Source of the DNA: Nitrospirales bacterium LBB_01
Lineage (GTDB): Bacteria > Nitrospirota > Thermodesulfovibrionia > Thermodesulfovibrionales > Magnetobacteriaceae
Assembly (NCBI GenBank): GCA_004376055.2
Contig: CP049016.1
Span: 496,001 to 560,000, forward strand
Length of the DNA stretch: 64,000 bases
Direction: 5' to 3'
The notes below the pieces were generated by a model. The model was not told where the DNA came from, ran no database searches, and saw only the letters and a list, made by a program, of their open reading frames with translations. Positions 16,728 through 26,002 of this stretch are shown piece after piece. The translations under genes were made by a program, and so were the position numbers. Every line of letters begins with the position of its first letter. Position 1 is the first letter of the stretch.

Positions 16728-18125
16728 ATGGCAAAGTTATTAGTTATAGATGATGAGATAATCATACGGGAGAGGTTAAAGAAACTGCTCTTGCTGGATA
16801 AGTATGAGGTGTACTCAGCGGAAAACGGCATTGAAGGCCTCAAAATGTTTGAAACTCATGAGCCTGATATAATAATAACCGATATTAAAATGCCAAAGAT
16901 AAGCGGCATAGATGTTTTAAAAGAGGTTAAGGCAAAAAACACTATGGTCGAGGTTATTATGGTAACCGGTCACGGCGGCGTTGAAACTGCTATAGAGGCA
17001 ATGAAAGAAGGGGCCTTTGGCTATGTACAAAAGCCGATAGAGTACGATGAGCTGCATATAGAGATTGAAAAAGCGTTAGAAAAGCAGCAAATGAAAATGA
17101 AAATTGACTCAAACGTCAAGGAGCTTGAGTACAGGGTCAATGAGTGGGAAATTACCTTTAACTGTGTCAGCGATATGCTCTCTATTCACGATAAAGACTA
17201 TAAAATCGTCAAGTGTAACAGGGCATTTGCTGAAACTTTCAGCTTTAACCCTGAAGCTCCCGATAACAAACTTTGTTTTGAAATTTTTGACTGTCAGGAG
17301 GAAAGAGAATGCCTTAATGTTAAAACCTGCAACACTAAGCACTCTTGTATGACGGAGAAGTACTGGCCGAAGCTCGACATATATTTTGAGGTAACGGCAT
17401 CCCCGATTTTTGGGGTAGATGGGGAGTTTAAAGGCTCTATTCATATTTTTAAGGATATTACTCAGAGGAAGCTCTATGAGGAGAAAATAAAAGCATCGCT
17501 TCAGGAAAAAATCCTTCTATTGCGTGAAATTCACCACAGGGTTAAAAACAATATGGAAATAATCTCAAGTCTGTTGGAACTTCAGATTGAAGACTCAAGC
17601 GACGAAGGGCTTATCAGCATGTACAATGAGATGAAAAACCGGATACGCTCCATGTCTCTTATACACAGGCTGCTGTATCAAAGCGATAATTTCTCTGAGG
17701 TTGACTTTAACGAATACACTATAAACCTTATGACTGACCTTGTAAACTCCTACTGTGTTGATCCGTCAATGATAACGGTTAACATAGACATTGATAATAT
17801 ACTGATAAATATGGACACCGCCATGCCGTGCTGTCTGATTATAAATGAACTTGTAACGAACTCGTTAAAATATGCCTTTACAGAGACCGGCACGATAGAT
17901 ATTTCCATGAAGAGCGTTGGTGAAAAAATGTATGAATTAGTGGTGAGCGATAACGGAAAGGGCATACCAGAGGGGTTTGATATAAATCAATCGTCATCTC
18001 TTGGATTAAAACTGATTAGAACACTTGCTGAGTATCAGCTTGGCGGCAAGATTGAAATGAACACACGTGGCGGCACAGAGTTTAAACTTAGATTTAAGGA
18101 ACTTCAATACAAAAAAAGAGTCTGA
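16728..18125 (+). CDS. Receiver-PAS-HisKA_2 histidine kinase
   Basis: This 465-residue soluble protein has a receiver at residues 1-120 (Asp in IITDIKMP), a PAS domain at about 140-255 that carries several cysteines (CFEIFDCQEERECLNVKTCN), a HisKA_2-type phosphoacceptor region (LLREIHHRVKNNMEIISSLL) and a HATPase domain (NELVTNSLKYAF, DNGKGIPEGF). The Cys-rich PAS could bind a metal or sense redox state; this is inference. It lies 15 bases after the previous kinase with GGGAGG upstream. Confidence 0.88.
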   Translation: MAKLLVIDDEIIIRERLKKLLLLDKYEVYSAENGIEGLKMFETHEPDIIITDIKMPKISGIDVLKEVKAKNTMVEVIMVTGHGGVETAIEAMKEGAFGYVQKPIEYDELHIEIEKALEKQQMKMKIDSNVKELEYRVNEWEITFNCVSDMLSIHDKDYKIVKCNRAFAETFSFNPEAPDNKLCFEIFDCQEERECLNVKTCNTKHSCMTEKYWPKLDIYFEVTASPIFGVDGEFKGSIHIFKDITQRKLYEEKIKASLQEKILLLREIHHRVKNNMEIISSLLELQIEDSSDEGLISMYNEMKNRIRSMSLIHRLLYQSDNFSEVDFNEYTINLMTDLVNSYCVDPSMITVNIDIDNILINMDTAMPCCLIINELVTNSLKYAFTETGTIDISMKSVGEKMYELVVSDNGKGIPEGFDINQSSSLGLKLIRTLAEYQLGGKIEMNTRGGTEFKLRFKELQYKKRV

Positions 18126-18143
18126 AAATAACTAAGGGGTGAC

Positions 18144-19172
18144 ATGGAAGAGAAAGCAAGGGTTTTAGTCGTTGAGGATGAGGGCATAATAGCGTTAAAC
18201 TTGAAACGTAAGCTGGAAAAAATCGGCTACATTGTCACATCTATAGTGCCATCGTCTGAGGAGGCGATATTAAAGGCTGAGACTGACAAGCCTGACATAA
18301 TTATGATGGATATTGTAATACAGGGAGAGATGGATGGAATTGATACTGCGGCAGAGATAAAAAAACGCTCTGATATCCCAATAATTTTTATGACGGCTTA
18401 TGCTGACGATAAGCTGCTGGAAAGAGCAAAACTAATAGAGCCGTATGGGTACATTGTTAAAGCGTCCACCAATGATAAAGAGATATGTGTAACTTTAAAG
18501 ATGGCGCTTTACAAACATAAGATGGAAACATACCGCAAATCCTCTGAATATAAAGATATGCTCTTAAAGGAAATCCACCACAGGGTCAAAAACAATTTCC
18601 AGCTTATTACCAGTCTGCTAAGTTTGCAGTCAGAGGCGATAGAAGACGAAACCCTGCGCAATGTATTTATTGACAGCTTTAACCGGATACGCACAATGTC
18701 AATGATTCACACAAAACTATACCAGTCGGCAGACCTGTCAACTTTGGATTTTGCCGAATATGTTCAGGAACTGTGCGCAGAACTTGTCAATTCTTACGAA
18801 ATACATTCAAACACTCCGGCTATTAAGCTTGATATCAACATAAAAAGAGTTGATATAACTACAGCAATCCCTTGTGGGTTGATAATTAACGAGCTTATCT
18901 CAAATTCTATGAAGTATGCCTTTAAAGACGGCAGACAGGGTGCGATATTTGTCAGTCTTAATGAAGATGACAGCGGTAACTATGTTTTAATCACAGGGGA
19001 TAACGGAGTCGGGATTCCTGAGGGTTTTGACTTAAGCAAAGCACGCTCTCTTGGAATGCAGTTGGTACATGATTTGGTTAAGCGAAAACTCAAAGGTACA
19101 ATAGATATAGACACAACAAACGGTACGACATATCGGATGGTTTTTAAAAAGACCACAACTGAGAGTGTTTAA
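18144..19172 (+). CDS. Receiver-HisKA_2 histidine kinase
   Basis: The 342-residue protein combines a receiver (residues about 5-122, Asp in IIMMDIVIQGEMDG) with a HisKA_2 region (LLKEIHHRVKNNFQLITSLL) and HATPase (NELISNSMKYAF, DNGVGIPEGF). It has no sensor or membrane domain, so input presumably comes through its receiver. Related architecture occurs at 56434-57675 in the second cluster. It is the fourth gene of a tight run; a repeat element separates it from the next gene. Confidence 0.87.
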   Translation: MEEKARVLVVEDEGIIALNLKRKLEKIGYIVTSIVPSSEEAILKAETDKPDIIMMDIVIQGEMDGIDTAAEIKKRSDIPIIFMTAYADDKLLERAKLIEPYGYIVKASTNDKEICVTLKMALYKHKMETYRKSSEYKDMLLKEIHHRVKNNFQLITSLLSLQSEAIEDETLRNVFIDSFNRIRTMSMIHTKLYQSADLSTLDFAEYVQELCAELVNSYEIHSNTPAIKLDINIKRVDITTAIPCGLIINELISNSMKYAFKDGRQGAIFVSLNEDDSGNYVLITGDNGVGIPEGFDLSKARSLGMQLVHDLVKRKLKGTIDIDTTNGTTYRMVFKKTTTESV

Positions 19173-19189
19173 AATGTTGCACAAACTAA

Positions 19190-19350
19190 CTAATACTGAG
19201 TTGCGTTCAAAGATATATAAAAAACTGGATTCCTGCCTTCGCAGGAATGACAGAGAGAGTGGTTACGCCCCTTTGTCATTCCCGCCTGCGAGCGGGAATC
19301 CAGTCCTTTTTCTTCGCTATTATATTACCTTTTTGGAGGCTACCTGGTAT
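19190..19350. repeat. Dispersed hairpin repeat, copy 3 (long form)
   Basis: The core arms are 19225-19251 and 19275-19303. Similarity to copy 5 extends well outside the core: the left flank from CTAATACTGAGTTG (19190) and the right flank through TATTATATTACCTTT and GCTACCTGG (to about 19347). This defines a longer mobile unit of roughly 160-180 bases. It lies between two kinase genes. Confidence 0.88.
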
Positions 19351-19367
19351 AAGAGGATAATGCAAAT

Positions 19368-21278
19368 ATGATGACTTCTAAAAATAAGCAAACCAAAGGA
19401 TTTTTAAGCCGGGTTTCACTAACCGTAAAAATTGCGGCTATTACAATAGTCATAGGGATTACTCTTAGCACTGTGTTGGACCATTTCCACAGAAAAGCGT
19501 TAAAGGAAACCTTTAATGCACAGCTGCTGGAAAGACTGGAGACTCAGGCAAAAGAAGACAGAAAACTATTTGATACTCATTTCTTTGGTTATCACAGAGC
19601 TGTCAAAGCATTAGTAAACCACTATTTCTTAATCAATTATGTTGAAAAAGTGTCATGGAGTGATAACACACCAGTAAAGGTTTATCAAAAAGAAATCCCG
19701 CCATGGCTTCCTCAGGTTTCCGTTTTAAAATACTATCCTGAAATTGAATATGCGTTACTTGTTGACAGTCACAGAAAAATCAGGGAGGTTTATACTGAGT
19801 ACTCCGACCCTGTTCCACCTTCACTTACTTCAATAAGCGATTATGTAATTGAGACAGCGATTGCACATTCCTTTATAGCACGACTTGATGGAGTTAACTA
19901 TGTCATCGCCTCAGGGATTATAAAAAACGAAAATAACAAAGAAACTGACAGCCTTGTGATTGTTCACAGAATTAACAGTGATTTTCTAAAGGATGCAATG
20001 GGCACGGACAAAGGGATAGTCGCACTCTACAGTGATGATGAAAACGCTGTAATATCTACAAACGCTCCTGACATGATATCCATTGGTAAAAGTCTTGATG
20101 ACCTCAAAACAGAGTATATGTTTACGGGAAAATCGTTTTTAGACTATGGTGAAATAGAAAATAAGTATTCGTTTATATCGTTAATATCAAAAAGCACATT
20201 TGCAGGACTGAGCGTAAATATCCTCACCCGCAGTCTTAAATATAATGTTACTACGGCGTTTGCTCTTATTGTATCGTTTGTTATTATAGTGCTTTATATG
20301 ATGAGGAAAGTACGGATGTTAGACGACTACATAGCTGATGTTTCAAAGCGTCAATTAGGGATAGACTGTCCAACGTTAATTAAAAGCAAGAACAGATTTA
20401 TTAGAAGCGACCAAATTATAGCGCTTGAGTACAGGTTTCACAGTCTCTTTGACAAGATAGTGGAGGCAAAAAGACAACTTGAGAAAAAAGCTGTAGATCT
20501 TGAGCAGGTCAATAATGAGCTCAAAGAGGCTACGGCTCAACTGGTTCAAACTGCCAAACTCTCGGCTCTTGGTGAGCTTACCGCAGGGGTTGCCCATGAA
20601 CTTAACCAGCCGCTAAACGGCATAAAGATAATCTGTCAGTCAGTCATGAAAGACATACAAAAAGACAGGCATAACCCAGAGGAACTCGTCACAGACCTTG
20701 CAGATATAGTTGAACAGGTTGATAAAATGGCTGCCATCATTGACCACATGCGGATATTTACAAGACGCTCTGACACAATGGTTGTTGAATCGGTAAATAT
20801 TAACGCTTTAATTGAGGCGTCATTTAAACTCTTAGGCCAGCAGTTAAAATCTAACAACATAATGATAAAAACAAACTTTTCGCCGGAGCTGCTGCAAATA
20901 AAAGGCGACCATATCAGACTTGAGCAGGTTATAATTAATTTGACCTCTAATGCAAGAAATGCGTTAAAAGCCAGCGGCAAAGCTGAAATGCGGCTTGAAA
21001 TAAAAACCTATTGCTCTGATAACTTTAAGCTGCCCTCAGGCACAAATTCCATAGTAATCGAAGTACAGGACAATGGGCATGGAATTCCACAGGCGATTAA
21101 GGATAAAATCTTTCAGCCCTTTTTTACCACCAATGAACCAGGAAAAGGCACAGGACTTGGGCTTTCGGTATCAAGAAAGATAATTGAAGAACATGGCGGG
21201 TTGTTATTGGTAGAGAGTGAAGAAGGTATTGGGACGACATTTAAGATAGTGCTGCCAACTCCTGAGCAACAAGCTTAA
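19368..21278 (+). CDS. Membrane sensor histidine kinase
   Basis: The 636-residue protein has an N-terminal membrane segment (about residues 17-37), a periplasmic sensor region of about 260 residues, a second membrane segment (about 303-322, FALIVSFVIIVLYMMRK), then HisKA with the phosphoacceptor His in GVAHELNQPLNG and a HATPase domain (NARNAL, DNGHGIP, FQPFFTTNEPGKGTGLGLS). The periplasmic region resembles double-Cache-type sensors in length and hydropathy, but no ligand motif is recognisable. It is the only membrane receptor in this cluster and so the likely signal input. ATGATG at 19368 gives two possible starts. Confidence 0.88.
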   Translation: MMTSKNKQTKGFLSRVSLTVKIAAITIVIGITLSTVLDHFHRKALKETFNAQLLERLETQAKEDRKLFDTHFFGYHRAVKALVNHYFLINYVEKVSWSDNTPVKVYQKEIPPWLPQVSVLKYYPEIEYALLVDSHRKIREVYTEYSDPVPPSLTSISDYVIETAIAHSFIARLDGVNYVIASGIIKNENNKETDSLVIVHRINSDFLKDAMGTDKGIVALYSDDENAVISTNAPDMISIGKSLDDLKTEYMFTGKSFLDYGEIENKYSFISLISKSTFAGLSVNILTRSLKYNVTTAFALIVSFVIIVLYMMRKVRMLDDYIADVSKRQLGIDCPTLIKSKNRFIRSDQIIALEYRFHSLFDKIVEAKRQLEKKAVDLEQVNNELKEATAQLVQTAKLSALGELTAGVAHELNQPLNGIKIICQSVMKDIQKDRHNPEELVTDLADIVEQVDKMAAIIDHMRIFTRRSDTMVVESVNINALIEASFKLLGQQLKSNNIMIKTNFSPELLQIKGDHIRLEQVIINLTSNARNALKASGKAEMRLEIKTYCSDNFKLPSGTNSIVIEVQDNGHGIPQAIKDKIFQPFFTTNEPGKGTGLGLSVSRKIIEEHGGLLLVESEEGIGTTFKIVLPTPEQQA

Positions 21279-21302
21279 GCACATAAAACGGAGGTATTTC
21301 CT

Positions 21303-22514
21303 ATGTACAAGGTACTTTTGATAGAGGACGATGAGACAGCCAGAAAACAATTGGCAAAATATGTTCAAAAGGAGCGTTTTGAGGTAATATCGGCTGAAAA
21401 TGGGCGTGTAGGTATTGAGCTTTTTCAGTCAGAGCATCCGCACATAGTGTTGACAGACCTTAAGATGCCTGACATTGACGGACTTGAAGTGATTCATACT
21501 GTTAAACGCCTGTCTCCTGAGACAGAGGTAATAGTGTTTACCGGCTACGGAGAGGTTGATACCGCTATAGCGGCCATTCGTGAGGGAGTTCTGGATTATC
21601 TGAAAAAACCGATAGACCTTGATATTCTGAGTCTGGCTTTGGGTCGGGCAAAAGAAAAAATCAACATGAGACACTCCGATAACGTTGTTCCTCATATTCT
21701 TTTAGCCGAGGATGAGGAAATTCCTCGCATACGCCTTAAAAGGGTATTAGAAAAAGAGCAGTGGAAAATTTTTGATGTTGCAAACGGAGAGGATGCAGTC
21801 AGTCTTTTTTCTCACACAAAGATAGACATAGTGCTTTTGGATATCAAAATGCCAAAAATAGACGGGCTTGAGGCTTTGCACAAGATGCGGGAAATTAATG
21901 ACGATTTTGAAGCGATAATTTTGACTGGATATGGGGATGAGCAGAGCGCCATACAGGCGATGCGGGATGGGGCGCTGAGTTTTCTCAGAAAACCAGTTGA
22001 CCTTGACCAACTTATACTTTCCATAGAAAAAGCGATAGAAAAGCTAAGCGGTGACAGAGCGTTAAAATATCGCACCCGTGAGCTTGAACTGGCAAGGCAG
22101 ATTATCGCTCAGATTACAGAGGAGGAGGATGTAATAATCAATATCCATAAGACCATCGTGGAACAGGCAATGAATTTTGCCCAAAGATTATTGGACTCTA
22201 TTCCTATGTCAATTATAGTAATAAAAAGAGACCTTACATTAATCTACATAAACAAATCCATGCTTGACATGATAGATTTCACACCTGAAAAGATTGACGA
22301 AAAGCTGCTTGATAATCTGAAAAGAATCGGGATAAAGGACATTTCAATTAAACAAATAACAGACTCAATAGATATCCTTTTCAACGCACACGGGCGGGTG
22401 GAAACAATAAAGACAGGCACATACTCATTTATCACGCTGACACTGATTACGATAGTCGGCGAGGTAAAGGAAAATTATGTTTTAATGGCAGTGCGTGGTG
22501 AAAGGCTGCCTTAG
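21303..22514 (+). CDS. Double-receiver response regulator with PAS-like domain (paralogue B)
   Basis: The 403-residue protein aligns end to end with the protein at 13783-14994, with no gaps in the parts I compared: same start (MYKVLLIEDD), phosphoacceptors in VLTDLKMP and VLLDIKMP, and the same C-terminal PAS-like region (DSIPMSIIVIKRDLTLIYIN). The two arose by duplication and now bracket the cluster. It follows the membrane kinase by 24 bases with GGAGG before the ATG. There is no output domain. Confidence 0.87.
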   Translation: MYKVLLIEDDETARKQLAKYVQKERFEVISAENGRVGIELFQSEHPHIVLTDLKMPDIDGLEVIHTVKRLSPETEVIVFTGYGEVDTAIAAIREGVLDYLKKPIDLDILSLALGRAKEKINMRHSDNVVPHILLAEDEEIPRIRLKRVLEKEQWKIFDVANGEDAVSLFSHTKIDIVLLDIKMPKIDGLEALHKMREINDDFEAIILTGYGDEQSAIQAMRDGALSFLRKPVDLDQLILSIEKAIEKLSGDRALKYRTRELELARQIIAQITEEEDVIINIHKTIVEQAMNFAQRLLDSIPMSIIVIKRDLTLIYINKSMLDMIDFTPEKIDEKLLDNLKRIGIKDISIKQITDSIDILFNAHGRVETIKTGTYSFITLTLITIVGEVKENYVLMAVRGERLP

Positions 22515-22527
22515 TAGCTACTGATTG

Positions 22528-23571
22528 ATGTTGACCCTAAACAAGCGCGGGTTTACCACAGGCGCAGGCGCTGCAGCCGCTGCCAAAGCCGCTGCCATAT
22601 TCCTTAAAACCGGTACGCTGCCAAAAAGCGTTCACATCCTGCTGCCAAACGTAAAAGAAAGTTTGCTTATTAATATTCACAGCGGCACTCTTACGCTCAA
22701 CATTAACACGGCAACTGCCTCAGTAATCAAACTAAGCGGCGATGACCCGGATGTAACCAACGGACTTGAAATTGTTGCTGCACTACGGCTGCTTAAACAC
22801 AGTATCCACGGAATTGCTGTAACAGGAGGAGCCGGAGTAGGCAGAGTGACTAAAGAGGGTCTTCAGCAGAAGGTTGGTGATTGGGCAATAAATCCTGTGC
22901 CGAGGGCAATGATAACTCAGTCAGTCAGCGAGGTGTTTTCTGATGATTCGGTACGTTTAGAGATTGAGATTTCTGTCGTTAACGGAGAACTTGCAGCGTT
23001 AAAGACTTTTAATCCGCGGCTTGGTATTACAGGGGGAATCTCAATACTTGGTACTACCGGCATAGTTGAACCCATGAGTGTTGACGCCATAAAAGAGACT
23101 GTTAAATGCGAGATAGATGTGTCATTTTGTGAAAATCCGGACAGTATTTGCCTTGCTCCGGGAAAAATTGGCGAAGATGCCCTCAGGCGTATTTTGCAAC
23201 CAAGCAGAGTGGTACAGTTTAGTAATTTCCCGGGGTTTGCTATGGACTATGTCAAACAAAAAGGTTTTAGACACACAATAATCGGAGGGCATCCCGGTAA
23301 ATTAGCCAAGATTCTTATGGGATACGCTGATACCCATTCGGGGCGTTCGCCGCAGGCTACAGCGTTTGTTGCAGAGTTTATGGGGCTAAACGATAACTAT
23401 AATACGGTTGAGGAAATAATCGGCAAAGTTGCCAATATTGGGGGAGATTTTACAAAACTGGCGCATGAAATTTGTGTTAAAATTCAGAACATTTACAGGA
23501 TACCCTCGATAGATGTATATTTGTTTGATATGAAAAAAACGCTGATAGGACACAGCACATGCACAGGATAA
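22528..23571 (+). CDS. cbiD: Cobalt-precorrin-5B (C1)-methyltransferase CbiD
   Basis: CbiD methylates C1 of the corrin ring in the anaerobic cobalamin pathway using S-adenosylmethionine. The 347-residue protein begins MLTLNKRGFTTGAGAAAAAK, the family signature, and contains GGAGVGRVTKEGL and the GITGGISILGTTG motif. A TTG lies one codon before the ATG. The C-terminus overlaps cbiE by 13 bases. Only these two cob/cbi genes are in the window; no cobalamin riboswitch precedes them, since the upstream gene ends about 13 bases away. Confidence 0.93.
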   Translation: MLTLNKRGFTTGAGAAAAAKAAAIFLKTGTLPKSVHILLPNVKESLLINIHSGTLTLNINTATASVIKLSGDDPDVTNGLEIVAALRLLKHSIHGIAVTGGAGVGRVTKEGLQQKVGDWAINPVPRAMITQSVSEVFSDDSVRLEIEISVVNGELAALKTFNPRLGITGGISILGTTGIVEPMSVDAIKETVKCEIDVSFCENPDSICLAPGKIGEDALRRILQPSRVVQFSNFPGFAMDYVKQKGFRHTIIGGHPGKLAKILMGYADTHSGRSPQATAFVAEFMGLNDNYNTVEEIIGKVANIGGDFTKLAHEICVKIQNIYRIPSIDVYLFDMKKTLIGHSTCTG

Positions 23572-24188
23572 CTCTGATAGGGGTAGGCCCAGGTGGCAGC
23601 GATTATGTAACGTATAAAGCCGTCAAGAGCGCTCAGAGCTGTGAGGTCATAATTGGGATGAAACATCAGATAGCGGCAATTGGAGAAATCACTGGAAAGA
23701 CAATTTATGAACAAAGCGGCATAGAGGAGATTTTAAATATTGTCGGTAAAAACGAGGGCAAAGCCGTAGGGGTTTTGATAACTGGAGACGCTGGGATATA
23801 CAGCCTTGCTGAGAAAATCATGGAGAGGTTCGGACGGGATTCTGTTAAAGAGATAGTGCCTGGAATATCAAGTGTCATGGCGTCTTTTGCAAAGGTAAAA
23901 GAACAGTGGCTTAACGTGAAAATTATCTCTGTGCATGGCCGCCCAATTGAAAGACTAAACGATGCTTCTCATCACGAAAGGGTTGCTATCCTCTGTGATA
24001 AGAAAAATAACTCAATGCGGGTTTTAGAAGCACTCTCTCAAATGGGAGTTTTAAACAACAGCAGCATTTACATTTGCCGTAATATCACCTGTGACAATGA
24101 AAAGATAATAGAAGTAAGCACCCTTGCGGATTTAACGACGCCAGAAGAAAGTGACAAAGAAGTAGTCTTAATTGTGCCTGCCAGATAG
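23559..24188 (+). CDS. cbiE: Cobalt-precorrin-7 (C5)-methyltransferase CbiE
   Basis: The 209-residue tetrapyrrole methylase-fold protein starts MHRITLIGVGPGGSDYVT and has GDAGIYSLA and the PGISSVMASFAKV substrate-loop motif typical of CbiE/CobL-N. It methylates C5 of the corrin ring. It overlaps cbiD, so the pair is translationally coupled. The C15 methylase/decarboxylase CbiT is not fused to it and not adjacent. It converges with the tolC-like gene, with only 14 bases between the two stops. Confidence 0.9.
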   Translation: MHRITLIGVGPGGSDYVTYKAVKSAQSCEVIIGMKHQIAAIGEITGKTIYEQSGIEEILNIVGKNEGKAVGVLITGDAGIYSLAEKIMERFGRDSVKEIVPGISSVMASFAKVKEQWLNVKIISVHGRPIERLNDASHHERVAILCDKKNNSMRVLEALSQMGVLNNSSIYICRNITCDNEKIIEVSTLADLTTPEESDKEVVLIVPAR

Positions 24189-24202
24189 CGGCGCCCTGAG
24201 TA

Positions 24203-25870
24203 TCATACCGGTGTAATCCCCTGAAGACGCTTGATTTCTATGAGTGCTTTGGAGTATTCGTTTTTAGCCATTTTCTCCTGATATATTGCGGTTACGTAAT
24301 CGCTTTGGAATTTCAAGACGTCATTTAAAGTGGCAAGACCGGCTTTAAACCTGCCCTCCTCAGCTTCTAACTGTTTTTCAGCGGCAAGTCGGGTTTTTTC
24401 AGTTGTCTTGATTTTCTTTTCTGCAAAAATCAGGGCATTTAGCGCATCGCGCAAAGATGACTGAGTGGTTTGTTCAAGCTCCAATATTTTCGCCTCGTAT
24501 TGGTCTTTTTCATAAGACGCCTTATTATAGTAGCCCTTATATTTACGGTTTCCAATGGGAAGCGACACGGTAAGCCCTATTTGCCATGCAAAATCACTCC
24601 CAGTTTTCATTTTATCAAGTGCAGTGCCGTGATTTTCGTTAAGCCCTATGTAGCCGTAGGAGCCGGTTAGGTCAATCTCTGGGAGCATCTGGTTTTTGTA
24701 GTATTTCTTTAGCAGTTCCCGGTTTTGTTTTTCAAGTTTAGCGCTGAGGTAGTCCTGCTTATGTTTAAGCGCAGTTTCAACTAAAGCGTCTAAGTGAGGC
24801 GGCACAACCGGTTTGACCGGAGCCGAGACGGGCTTAAGCTGCACATCTTTTCCGTTTATGTTTAAGAGAGTCTTAAGGGCATTTTCAGTATCGGTTAGCG
24901 CTTTTTCGGCGTCAAGCAGATTGCCCTCCCGCCGTGCTATCTCCGCCTCTGCCGTGTATATGTCAACCGGAGCGCTTAAACCAACATCTATTTTTGCCGT
25001 AACTATTTTTTTGGTGTCATTGGCAAGCTTAAGACCAATGTTAGCCGCCTCAACGTTACTCATTGCCGAGGCCAAATCCCAGTACTTTTTAGCCGCTTCG
25101 GCTATCTTTTCAACAACTGTGGAGTCATATGTTAACTTTGCTATCTCAAATGCATTTTTATACACGTTAATGTTTGTACTTTGCACCGATGTGCCAAAAC
25201 CTTTCAACACCGGCTGAGTTATGGATAATTTCACCTCAGACGTGTAATATGGATTAAACGTCAGGTAGGAGGAGTTTCCCCAATAGCGGTAGTTTTCAAA
25301 TGACAACTCATACTGTGTGCCGGTAAGCAGTTTGCCGGAAAGGTAAGAGGTGTAAGAGGATGTACTGGACTGAGAACTGTCGTAAGAGGTGCTTGAAGGC
25401 TCTTTTGTATAGGAACTTGCTATCCCTATAGATACTGTTGGATCAAACTCTCCCTGATATATCAACACATCAGAGGCTGCAGCCCCTGGCTTATAGCTTT
25501 CTGTCTTTAAGCTCAGATTCTTGTTTAAAACCATAGCTGCCGCATCCTCAACCGTCAGCTCCATCTGCTCAAGCGCAAAGAGCCGATGAGCCGGTAAAAC
25601 TAAAGAAATCAAAAACAGAAAACAAAAAATAACTTTGTAGTTAACTCCTTTAATAAGAAACTGGATTCCTGCCTTCGCAGGAATGACAAAAAAAGAAAAA
25701 AGAGTGACCTCCCCTAAAAGGGATTCCCCTGTAAAATCGCTCCCCTCTTTGTCATTCCCGCCTACGAGCGGGAATCCAGTCCTTTCCCATATATTCTTAG
25801 CTGCCCAAAAATCTTCTACTGGTGTTAATTTAGTAAGCATTAAATAAAGTAATCTAATTGAGCTTCCCAT
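24203..25870 (-). CDS. TolC-family outer-membrane channel protein (5' end altered by repeat)
   Basis: The C-terminal about 455 residues form a TolC/OEP protein: two alpha-helical coiled-coil repeats (ALKHKQDYLSAKLEKQNREL, AEEGRFKAGLATLNDVLKF) and beta segments, ending SKALIEIKRLQGITP. TolC proteins form the outer-membrane tunnel of efflux and type I secretion systems. The frame stays open upstream through a hairpin repeat (25661-25779) to an ATG at 25870. A signal peptide (YKVIFCFLFLISLVLPAHRLFA) starts at about residue 78, just after an AAGGAG, but no ATG, GTG or TTG sits at its head. The true start is therefore uncertain: it may be a rare ATT codon, or the gene may have lost its start to the insertion. 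Confidence 0.82.
   Translation of the reverse strand: MGSSIRLLYLMLTKLTPVEDFWAAKNIWERTGFPLVGGNDKEGSDFTGESLLGEVTLFSFFVIPAKAGIQFLIKGVNYKVIFCFLFLISLVLPAHRLFALEQMELTVEDAAAMVLNKNLSLKTESYKPGAAASDVLIYQGEFDPTVSIGIASSYTKEPSSTSYDSSQSSTSSYTSYLSGKLLTGTQYELSFENYRYWGNSSYLTFNPYYTSEVKLSITQPVLKGFGTSVQSTNINVYKNAFEIAKLTYDSTVVEKIAEAAKKYWDLASAMSNVEAANIGLKLANDTKKIVTAKIDVGLSAPVDIYTAEAEIARREGNLLDAEKALTDTENALKTLLNINGKDVQLKPVSAPVKPVVPPHLDALVETALKHKQDYLSAKLEKQNRELLKKYYKNQMLPEIDLTGSYGYIGLNENHGTALDKMKTGSDFAWQIGLTVSLPIGNRKYKGYYNKASYEKDQYEAKILELEQTTQSSLRDALNALIFAEKKIKTTEKTRLAAEKQLEAEEGRFKAGLATLNDVLKFQSDYVTAIYQEKMAKNEYSKALIEIKRLQGITPV
25661..25779. repeat. Dispersed hairpin repeat, copy 4 (inside tolC-like frame)
   Basis: The arms are 25661-25687 and 25751-25779, with the same inner segment as copy 2 (gacctc...ctaaaagggattcccctg). 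On the minus strand it is read in frame into the tolC-like gene as about 40 residues (KAGIQF at the end of the block). Confidence 0.92.
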
Positions 25871-25891
25871 CGACGATTATTATATCATTTT

Positions 25892-25920
25892 TTGCCTTTC
25901 AAAACTGTTAAATTTATGAT
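25892..25920 (+). promoter_or_regulatory. Candidate sigma-70 promoter of the radical SAM operon
   Basis: TTGCCT and TATGAT are separated by 17 bases. The leader to the start at 26003 contains a small hairpin (AACCGC/GCGGTT, 25961-25978) just before the ribosome binding site. Confidence 0.55.
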
Positions 25921-26002
25921 AGACTAAATGGTGTGATTTTCCTGAGAAACAGAAATTATTAACCGCATGTTGGCGGTTGCAAAAAAGGAGCAATAGAGTC
26001 AG

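Noticed and set aside
22515-22527. Cobalamin riboswitch before cbiD
   Set aside because: There is only about 13 bases between the preceding gene and cbiD.
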